A stretch of 64,000 nt of DNA from Eubacterium sp. (GTDB taxonomy: Bacteria > Bacillota > Clostridia > Lachnospirales > Lachnospiraceae): positions 1 through 64,000 of the forward strand of contig JAETSX010000010.1 in NCBI GenBank assembly GCA_021769425.1, read 5' to 3'. Shown here in pieces: positions 18,011 through 25,372 of the stretch (positions are counted from its first letter, which is position 1; the number at the start of each line of letters is the position of its first letter). The notes beneath the pieces were generated by a model. It was not told the DNA's origin. It did no database searches and saw only the letters and a program-made list of their open reading frames with translations. A program made the position numbers and the translations under genes.

Positions 18011-20656
18011 TTACTTTTTGATCTTGCTGGTCGAATTTACTTTACTCCATGCGCCATACAGCATTTCCTTCCCGGATTTCTTATAACTGCGCACCCTTAC
18101 ATAATACTTCTTGCCGGTTTTCAGCTTTGTAACAGTATAAGAAGTCTTTGACGTTTTCTTAGTTTTTAAATTTTTCTTGAACTTCTTATCTGTGCTCACC
18201 TGCACCTGATAACCCGATGCCTTCTTATCCTTTGCCCATTTCACAGTCAGTTTTCTGCCTTTTACCGCCTTTGCTGACTTTACAGACTGTTTCTTCGGGC
18301 TTATCTTGACTGTCACCTGCTTAGATACGCTCCCCGCCTGAACGGTTATGACAGCGACCCCGGTATTTTTGATTGTCACTTCTCCGGTGTTCTTATCCAC
18401 AGCAGCGATCTTCGGCTTAGAGCTAGTAAAGGTCAGCTTGCCTTCTGATACCGCATTAATTTTAAATGGTTTTGCGCCGTAAGCAACCTTATATAAAGTT
18501 TTCTTACAGGTAATGGATACCGCTGGATTCTGTTCTGCCGCTTCCGCAATTGTAAAGTTGACCGTCTTGCTGCCAGTATATTTGCCCTTGCCTGTAACTA
18601 TTGCTGCCGCTGTTCCTGCTTTGATATTGTTGCTGTAAGATACAGTATAATCTGTATTGAAAACTAACGTTTTGCCACCCAGCTTCACGGTTACAGAAGG
18701 GGTTTTTGCTGTTCCATCGTATATGTAACTGGTCTTATCCAATGTTATGTCCGCTTTAGAAATGTCAGCGAGGATTCCTGTACTCCCGCCGCTTCCTGTA
18801 CCGCCATTTCCGTCATCTCCGCCCGTACCGCCGTTTCCTCCATCTCCGCCCGTACCGCCGCTTCCTCCGCCGTTTCCGTCATCTCCGCCCGTACCGCCAT
18901 TTCCGTCATCTCCGCCCGTACCGCCGTTTCCGTCATCTCCGCCCGTACCGCCGCTTCCTCCGTCTCCAACAATTGTAAAAGTGGCTGTTGCGCTTCCTGT
19001 ATACCTGAATTTACCCGTGACCGTTACTGTAGCTGTTCCCGGTTCTGTATTATCACTGTACGTAATGGTACAATCTCTAAAAGTTAATGGTTGATTATTT
19101 ACCTTCACAGTTACAGTTGGTGTCTTATCTACTCCATCATAATCATATTTGTCTTGACTCAATGTCACAACCGTATTCTCATTTGTAATCTCGGTAGGGC
19201 TGTAGTTGCAGTTGATTTTCATTCCCTCTAAGGTATTGCCTGTTTTAGTTATACTGTTCCACTGCTCCTCTGTTCCAGTAAAGTATATCTCCTGCAAAGT
19301 ACTAGATGCGAATGCTGCTATCCCTATCGTTGTTACGCTGTCTGGAATCAGAATAGTAACCACCCCAGAGGAAGCAAACGCTTGCCTGCCTATACTACTT
19401 ATTCCCTTAGGAATCTCGACTTCATTCAGTGACTTGCATCCACTGAACATTTCCATTCCCATATCGCTTATGCTTTGGGGCAATGTTATATTTATCAGGT
19501 TCCAACATCTCGTAAATATCCCATCACCTAATACTACCTGCTGACTGCTGGGTGCAAACGTTGCACTCACCATTTTCTCACAGTCAAAAAATGCGGATCC
19601 GCCTACTTCTTTAATACTTGCCGGCAAAGCAATAGCAGTAAGGCTTGTGCAGCCGCTAAAAGCGCTGCTTCCAATCACTTCCACCCCTTCAGGAACAGTT
19701 ACTGTACTGAGATTGAGACATTTCTGAAAAGAGTAACTGCCGATGTTCCTTACGCTGGATGGAAGATTCACATAAAGAATGGAAGACTCAGCAAATGCAC
19801 TGCTGCCTATTTCTGTCACACTGGTTGGAATCTCTGCACTAAAAATCCCGCATTTTCCAAAAGCACAGGCGCCGATGCTGGTAACGCCGTCCTCAATAAC
19901 CACCTTCAGGATTTGTTCTCTGTAATCCTTCCAGGGCTGCACTTCGATGCTTTCAAAATCCTCCATCCTCCCTTTGCCGGAGATAGTCAGCGTACCTGCC
20001 TTGGTTAAATTCCATGTAAGCCCTTCTGCAAGCTCACCAGATGCAATTGACTGGTTGGCATCAGGATCTTCCTCCGAAACATGGGTGATCGGATAGCGGG
20101 TGATATAGGCGCTTACGCTGTTCATGACTTGCTCCTTAGAAATTGGCCTTCCCCAATGAATCGAAGCGTTATAATTTCCTTCTGCAACAATCACGCCTGC
20201 ATCCGTTGCCTCAAGTACAATCACAGTATGGGAGTTCCCATTTACCCGCAAAATATCTCCGGGCTTTATATCCTCAAATTCAAACTCACCTGGCATATAC
20301 ATTCTGGCCTTCAACTCACCAAATGCCGCATCACTGAGTATAAAGGCAAAAGCTACGCAGCCCACAGCAACAATATTCTTTCCGCCCAGGGGTCCACCCT
20401 GCCAACGGTAATCTCCCTCTGGATTTGCGTTAGTCCAAGGCATGCCTTCTGGATATTCATCCTTCAACGCAATCATAGACTCATAGACTTCCTTTTCAGT
20501 CGGATCTATGGCGTCACGGGCCTCCATCTTAGATTCAGATTCTTCCGCAAGAGCATCCTCTTGCTGTAAAAGTTCTCCCTGGCCTGCGTATGCCACCGAC
20601 TGGGTAGAAATACAGAGGCACAAAGCTAAAATAACTGAAAGAATTCGTTTTTTCAA
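18011..20656 (-). CDS. Secreted BspA-type leucine-rich-repeat protein with N-terminal cysteine peptidase-like domain
   Basis: An 881-residue exported protein. A signal peptide spans 1-24 (ending SVAYA). Residues about 55-195 resemble a CHAP/NlpC-like amidase: Cys100 in VGCVAFAF and His143 in NSHTVIVLEA could be catalytic. BspA/LRR_5 repeats fill about 205-460. Two similar beta-sandwich modules (VTVKVNNQPLTFRD..., VTVKLGGKTLVFNTDYT...) flank a Gly/Asp linker of GGTGGDDGN repeats. A Big_2-like module and a fibronectin type III domain end the protein, with a very basic tail. There is no sorting signal, so it is probably secreted or held by charge. It may bind host or cell-wall glycans. It stands alone and converges on DUF4364. 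Confidence 0.88.
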   Translation of the reverse strand: MKKRILSVILALCLCISTQSVAYAGQGELLQQEDALAEESESKMEARDAIDPTEKEVYESMIALKDEYPEGMPWTNANPEGDYRWQGGPLGGKNIVAVGCVAFAFILSDAAFGELKARMYMPGEFEFEDIKPGDILRVNGNSHTVIVLEATDAGVIVAEGNYNASIHWGRPISKEQVMNSVSAYITRYPITHVSEEDPDANQSIASGELAEGLTWNLTKAGTLTISGKGRMEDFESIEVQPWKDYREQILKVVIEDGVTSIGACAFGKCGIFSAEIPTSVTEIGSSAFAESSILYVNLPSSVRNIGSYSFQKCLNLSTVTVPEGVEVIGSSAFSGCTSLTAIALPASIKEVGGSAFFDCEKMVSATFAPSSQQVVLGDGIFTRCWNLINITLPQSISDMGMEMFSGCKSLNEVEIPKGISSIGRQAFASSGVVTILIPDSVTTIGIAAFASSTLQEIYFTGTEEQWNSITKTGNTLEGMKINCNYSPTEITNENTVVTLSQDKYDYDGVDKTPTVTVKVNNQPLTFRDCTITYSDNTEPGTATVTVTGKFRYTGSATATFTIVGDGGSGGTGGDDGNGGTGGDDGNGGTGGDDGNGGGSGGTGGDGGNGGTGGDDGNGGTGSGGSTGILADISKADITLDKTSYIYDGTAKTPSVTVKLGGKTLVFNTDYTVSYSNNIKAGTAAAIVTGKGKYTGSKTVNFTIAEAAEQNPAVSITCKKTLYKVAYGAKPFKINAVSEGKLTFTSSKPKIAAVDKNTGEVTIKNTGVAVITVQAGSVSKQVTVKISPKKQSVKSAKAVKGRKLTVKWAKDKKASGYQVQVSTDKKFKKNLKTKKTSKTSYTVTKLKTGKKYYVRVRSYKKSGKEMLYGAWSKVNSTSKIKK
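18785..18965 (-). repeat. Gly/Asp linker repeat in the LRR protein
   Basis: Repeats of GGTGGDDGN, coded by 24-bp and shorter units (plus-strand TCATCTCCGCCCGTACCGCC). The array is in frame and near identical between copies, so it is likely to vary in length. Confidence 0.85.
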
Positions 20657-20826
20657 TTTTAAAACCTCCCAAAATTTAATGCTTTGGGAGAATGCTTCAT
20701 TTAAAATACTCTATTCTAAATAAAAATTCTCCCAAAATAAAATGTAATTTAACAAATTATACCATGATAAATACGGAGATACAAGCAATTTTTCAGAAAA
20801 TTAAGCTGACAGTCTGCAAATAAAGC

Positions 20827-20868
20827 CAAAAAAGCAGAAGCGTTTCGCCTCAAAGCCAACGCTTTTGC
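20827..20868 (-). terminator. Terminator after the beta-mannosidase gene
   Basis: On the minus strand GCAAAAGCGTT (20858-20868) pairs with AACGCTTCTGC (20834-20844) and is followed by TTTTTT. It closes the mannoside operon about 25 bases after the GH2 stop. Confidence 0.88.
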
Positions 20869-20891
20869 ATTTAAAATATAAAAAAACCTTT

Positions 20892-23315
20892 TTACCGGAT
20901 GTCATAAACGCTTCTCAACCGGATTCCTTTCGCCTCCCCGGAAATAATTTTCACCCGCTTCTCTCCTCCATTCATATCAAAATAGTTGTCGGAAAGAATG
21001 AAATCTTCCTGCTCATTCTGAATCTCCACGCTTTTTGCATAAGCGTCCGCTGACACAAAGATTTCATCTCCCTCCAGTCGGTAAGAAAGATGAGGATTCT
21101 CATAACGGAAATACTTTGGATAAGAGAATATAACAGTTCCCTCAGAGATCACTTTGCCATCCTGTCTCATCCCATAGCTTACATATTCCGAAAATACGTC
21201 CAGTTCCGGCAGCTCCGTCTTTTCAAGCCACAGGCTGGTAAGAGCCGGAATACGCACCTGTTTTGTTTCCCCGCTTCTTAAAATTTCCGCTTTTGCATTC
21301 CGAACTTCCCAGAATATTTCCGCCTGCTGCTCTGTTCTGGTCTCATTTGCAGCATTCAGGCGAATCGACTTTTCAAAGGTAAAATGCTCCCGGTTCATAT
21401 CCGCCTCCTGGGTCATCATCCCCTCTTCCTGGCAGGAAACCATCAGCGGCGCAAAAAACCTCTTTTCCGCATAATGCAGCGCTTTCCAGCGGCCGCAGTA
21501 ATCAATGGACGACCAGGAAATCACCGGCCAGCAGTCGTTTAACTGCCAGACAATGGCTCCCATACAGCGGCCCCGGTTTCGCCGGAAATGCTCTACGCCG
21601 TAGCGGATGGCGTCTGCCTGCAGCAGCTGTGAAGCGTAAATCAGCGTGTCAAAATCCGAAGGATAGAGGTAAGTCTGCTGGAGATAATTCATAATTTTCC
21701 CGTTTGCCCCATATTGCCTCTGGTGTTTTTCCATAATATAAGAAAAGAGATTCATGTCCCTGGGATCATCTGTGATGGTTTCCAGGGTCTTTTTTGCCGG
21801 CAGGGACTGAAATCCAAATTCAGACGCATAGCGGAAAAAATATTTCCGATACTCCGAAAACGGCCGGTTTCCATGCCATACGCTCCAGTAATGCACATCT
21901 CCCCTGTCCGGGCTGTTGGGTTCGTCAAAAGCTCCCCCGGAGGAAGGGCTGGCAGGCCAGTAAAAAGTCTCGGGATCATAAGTCTCCAACACTTCCGGAA
22001 TCAGCTGCTCGTACATCAAAATATAGTCCCGCACCTCTGTCTTTTTGGTAACCCAGTGATGCCCCTCTTCCACAAACATTTCCATCTCGTTATTGCCGCA
22101 CCAAAGTCCCAGGGAGGGATGATGGCGGAGCCGTTTGACATTGTCAATAAATTCCCGGCGGATATTTTCTTTAAATTCCGGCGTCAGTTCGTAGACAGCG
22201 CAGGCAAACATAAAGTCCTGCCAGACAATCAGCCCCAGTTCGTCGCAGATATCATAAAACCAGTCTTCCGGATAATATCCGCCGCCCCACACCCGGATGG
22301 CATTGTAATTGGCTGCCACACACTGTTCCAGCAATTTCCTGGTGGTTTCCGGCGTTACCCGTCCCAGCAGGTGATCCTCCGGGATATAATCGGCTCCCAT
22401 TGCAAATATCGTAATACTGTTGATTTCATGGGCAAAACCGGTTCCCCACTGATCTTCTTTTGTCTTCACCGTCATGGTGCGCAAACCGATGCGCCGCTCC
22501 CAAATATCAGAAGCAGCGCCATCTGTAAAGAGGGTGACTTTCACTTTGTAAAGGGGCTGGCTGCCGTACCCGTTGGGCCACCAGAGTCTGGGCTGTTCGA
22601 TCCGGATTTCCAGGGGAGAACCGTCGTAGGTTCGTACAGAGCCGTCCGGCGCAGTGATTTCCACCGTATAGCAAGCGCTTTCTCCGGCAGGAACTTCCAA
22701 AGATAATGTGACTTCTCCTCCCTCATGCTTCTGGCGGATATAAACACTGTCCAGCCTTGCGCCTGTTATTCCAAGCAAAGACACTTCCCGGAAAATCCCT
22801 GCATCCGGCAAGTGCGCGCCCCAGTCCCAGCCAAACATGCAATGGGCTTTCCTCAGATGGACAAAACCGTCCATGGCATCCTCAGACCCTAAGGTCCGGC
22901 ATTCTGCAAATGCCTCCCGAATAAATTTCAACGGAGAATGAAGGACAACTTTCAGTTCATTTCCGGTTTCTTTCAGAATATGGGTGACATCATATTCCCA
23001 GATCCGATGCATATTGTATGCATTTCCGACATGAATCTGGTTGAGGTAAATATCTGCAATGGTATCCAGTCCGTCAAAATGCAGCAATATTGTTTCACTT
23101 GCCAGCAATTCTTTTTCTGCATCGAAACAAGTTTCATATTCATAATCTTTTTCCATCAAAGGCAGGGCGCGGATTTCATTGTCTTTCCAAAAGGGATCTT
23201 CCATCTTTCCGTTGCGCAGCAAATCCGTATAAACTGTCCCCGGGACCACCGCCGGCTGGGCAGGCTCTTTCGGACAATGCATCTGCCAGTTTTTGTTTAA
23301 TTTTTGTTGTATCAA
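20892..23315 (-). CDS. Beta-mannosidase, GH2 family
   Basis: The 807-residue enzyme removes non-reducing-end beta-mannose, such as the beta-mannose next to the chitobiose core of N-glycans or in mannan fragments. Start is a TTG at 23315 with AAGGAGAAG upstream. GH2 sugar-binding and Ig-like domains precede a TIM barrel with acid/base Glu410 in WCGNNEME and nucleophile Glu499 in ASEFGFQSLP. WDWGAHLP and RVWGGGYY are typical of beta-mannosidases. There is no signal peptide, so it acts in the cytoplasm on imported sugars. It is the last gene of the operon, 15 bases after the isomerase. Confidence 0.95.
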   Translation of the reverse strand: MIQQKLNKNWQMHCPKEPAQPAVVPGTVYTDLLRNGKMEDPFWKDNEIRALPLMEKDYEYETCFDAEKELLASETILLHFDGLDTIADIYLNQIHVGNAYNMHRIWEYDVTHILKETGNELKVVLHSPLKFIREAFAECRTLGSEDAMDGFVHLRKAHCMFGWDWGAHLPDAGIFREVSLLGITGARLDSVYIRQKHEGGEVTLSLEVPAGESACYTVEITAPDGSVRTYDGSPLEIRIEQPRLWWPNGYGSQPLYKVKVTLFTDGAASDIWERRIGLRTMTVKTKEDQWGTGFAHEINSITIFAMGADYIPEDHLLGRVTPETTRKLLEQCVAANYNAIRVWGGGYYPEDWFYDICDELGLIVWQDFMFACAVYELTPEFKENIRREFIDNVKRLRHHPSLGLWCGNNEMEMFVEEGHHWVTKKTEVRDYILMYEQLIPEVLETYDPETFYWPASPSSGGAFDEPNSPDRGDVHYWSVWHGNRPFSEYRKYFFRYASEFGFQSLPAKKTLETITDDPRDMNLFSYIMEKHQRQYGANGKIMNYLQQTYLYPSDFDTLIYASQLLQADAIRYGVEHFRRNRGRCMGAIVWQLNDCWPVISWSSIDYCGRWKALHYAEKRFFAPLMVSCQEEGMMTQEADMNREHFTFEKSIRLNAANETRTEQQAEIFWEVRNAKAEILRSGETKQVRIPALTSLWLEKTELPELDVFSEYVSYGMRQDGKVISEGTVIFSYPKYFRYENPHLSYRLEGDEIFVSADAYAKSVEIQNEQEDFILSDNYFDMNGGEKRVKIISGEAKGIRLRSVYDIR

Positions 23316-23330
23316 TTCGCTTCTCCTTAT

Positions 23331-24011
23331 TTACTCTGCCTTGGGATATTCATTGCACAGCAGACGATAGGGCTCTTCATCTTCTTCAATCTCCGGAAAA
23401 CGGCCGATGGGCTCATAGAACCGGTTATCGTTTTCATCATCATTGCACATGGACACTTCCCCTAACAGCACGTCGCCGCTTCCTTCTTCCACATGGAAAT
23501 CATGGTACATATAAGGATAGATGGTAATGCTTTCCCCCGGCGTCAGCTTCACTTTTGTTCCTGCCGGAACCGTGTATTCCCTGCCGTCACAGTTAACTGT
23601 CACATCCGTATCCGCAAATTCCCCGTCTTCGGTGGAATTATACACGGTTATCAGCACATTGCCGCCTCCCCGGTTAATGATATCTTCCATTTTATTCCAA
23701 TGGAAATGCATGGGGGCCATCTGGCCTTCTTTCACCAGAAGAAGTTTTTCTGCATAAGTTTTGGTATATTTCTCCATTTTCAGATTGCCGTTCCGTATGG
23801 TTATCAGGGAAAATCCTACCTCATCAAATTTGCCAAGGCCGTAATCTGTGATATCCCATCCCAGCATATTGTCCCGAATTTCATTATATTCCGCCCCTTT
23901 GGTTTTCCAATCTTCAGCCGTCCATTTGCAAAAGGGCGGAATTTCAAATCCGTGGGCCTGTATGATTTCTTCCATGTGTTTGATTTCTGCGTTGATTTTG
24001 GAACGTTTCAT
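23331..24011 (-). CDS. D-lyxose / D-mannose ketol-isomerase, cupin type
   Basis: A 226-residue metal-dependent cupin isomerase. Start chosen at the ATG giving MKRSKINAEIKHMEE, with GAGGAG upstream. Metal ligands are visible in MHFHWNKMEDI (two His and a Glu) and in the later YHDFH. Family members convert D-lyxose to D-xylulose and D-mannose to D-fructose. Between a beta-mannosidase and alpha-mannosidase functions, mannose to fructose is the likely role here, supplying glycolysis after a fructokinase step that is not encoded in this window. Confidence 0.9.
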   Translation of the reverse strand: MKRSKINAEIKHMEEIIQAHGFEIPPFCKWTAEDWKTKGAEYNEIRDNMLGWDITDYGLGKFDEVGFSLITIRNGNLKMEKYTKTYAEKLLLVKEGQMAPMHFHWNKMEDIINRGGGNVLITVYNSTEDGEFADTDVTVNCDGREYTVPAGTKVKLTPGESITIYPYMYHDFHVEEGSGDVLLGEVSMCNDDENDNRFYEPIGRFPEIEEDEEPYRLLCNEYPKAE

Positions 24012-24063
24012 TTTTTTCTCCTCTTCTATCATTTCTTATAATTTGATATCGACTGCATATTGA

Positions 24064-25116
24064 TTATTTTCTGAGCAGGTCTTTTGCTTCTTCCTTGAGC
24101 TGATCTAACAATCGTTCTCCTGATAAAAATGTCAATATGAGATGTTTGGTTTCTGCGGCAAAAGGCTCCATCATATGCAGGCTATGTTCTTTGATGTGGT
24201 AAGGTTTTCCGTACACGCTGGAGTTAGCAGGCTCTAAGCCCACCACATAATCCCCGGACGCTGTGGACTTCCACTGCATAAAATACGGCAGTTCTTTTTG
24301 ATTATATTCTATTTTCAGGCCGATTCCCAGCTCTTCATTGACCGCCGCTGCAAAGGTATTTCCTTCTGCATCCGCTGCCATTTCATGAAGAAATACATAT
24401 TCCGGTTCATTGTCTTTCGGAGGCTCCATCCTGCTGTATTCCCCGGTATGGGGAGCTGAAATCTCATCCCTTGGCTGCACATTTCTGGTGGGCAGAACAA
24501 TCCGGGACCTCTCGCACAGAAATGGATAGCCCACATTCATATGGTACAAAAGCATCATCGGTTCCGGCCGGAATCCCTCATTGGAAATCCTGTCCTCAAT
24601 ATAAATTCTGTTTTCCCCATATACGGTGGAAATGTTCCTTCGCAGCACAAGATTTTCTCCGAAAAGCTCTCCTTCCCGCATCTCTCCGGTTAACGTCACT
24701 TTGTACTCATTTTCCTGCCAGCAGGCGTCTGCACACACATGCTCTGCAGGGGTTGTGCGTATCCTGCCGTGCATAGGGTAATCCCTTCCTTCTATGCTGC
24801 AGGGGGCGCAGATATTTTCCAGGCCGCAGGTGAACAGAAGCCCTCCCATGATGCTGCGCTGGGCTTCCGCTCCGTTGGTGTCAAAATGGTTCCTGCCCAT
24901 CAACCCAGGTTTTGACAAAAAGCTGATGTTGTGCCCGCAGAAGGATGCCTCTGCAATATCCATGCATTTATCAGCCATTACGGTAAATTCCAGCGGACCG
25001 TTTTTCACCTGATAGGCCTTCATTCCCCTGGCCCTGCCTTCTTCATAAGTCAACGGACGCGCATAGATAAGCTGCTGCATGCTCCCGACATAACTGTTCA
25101 GATGTTTCTTCACCAT
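24064..25116 (-). CDS. DUF4432 family aldose-1-epimerase-like protein
   Basis: A 350-residue cytoplasmic protein of the galactose mutarotase-like beta-sandwich superfamily, DUF4432 branch. Seen: ADKCMDIAEASFCGHNISF near the start, GGLLFTCGLENICAP, MHGRIRTTPAEH (a candidate catalytic His) and LLYHMNVGYPFL. The start has AAAGGTGG upstream. Its place in a mannose operon suggests interconversion of sugar anomers or a related lyxose/mannose/fructose step, but the substrate is unknown. Confidence 0.88.
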   Translation of the reverse strand: MVKKHLNSYVGSMQQLIYARPLTYEEGRARGMKAYQVKNGPLEFTVMADKCMDIAEASFCGHNISFLSKPGLMGRNHFDTNGAEAQRSIMGGLLFTCGLENICAPCSIEGRDYPMHGRIRTTPAEHVCADACWQENEYKVTLTGEMREGELFGENLVLRRNISTVYGENRIYIEDRISNEGFRPEPMMLLYHMNVGYPFLCERSRIVLPTRNVQPRDEISAPHTGEYSRMEPPKDNEPEYVFLHEMAADAEGNTFAAAVNEELGIGLKIEYNQKELPYFMQWKSTASGDYVVGLEPANSSVYGKPYHIKEHSLHMMEPFAAETKHLILTFLSGERLLDQLKEEAKDLLRK

Positions 25117-25155
25117 GAATAAGTTCCACCTTTCTGGTTCCTGTGTTTCTTTTAG

Positions 25156-25372
25156 GCTTCCGGCAAATCAGTATGCGGCAAATGGCCCTGATTTGCTTTC
25201 AGCAGTTTCGTCATGAATTTCACGCTTCCGGCAAATCAGTATGCGGCAAATGGCCCTGATTTGCTTTCAACAGTTTCGTCATGAATTTCACGCTTCCGGC
25301 AAATTAGTATGCGGCAAATGGCTCTGATTTGCTTTCAGCAGCTCCAACATGAGTTTCACGCTTCCGGCGCGG
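25156..25372 (-). repeat. 68-bp tandem duplication of the transglutaminase gene 3' end
   Basis: GCTTCCGGC occurs at 25156, 25224, 25292 and 25360, exactly 68 bp apart, giving three full units with few differences. The unit at 25292 is the true end of the gene and contains its stop; the two beyond it reproduce the codons for HLPHTDLPEA in a different frame because 68 is not a multiple of three. Confidence 0.93.
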
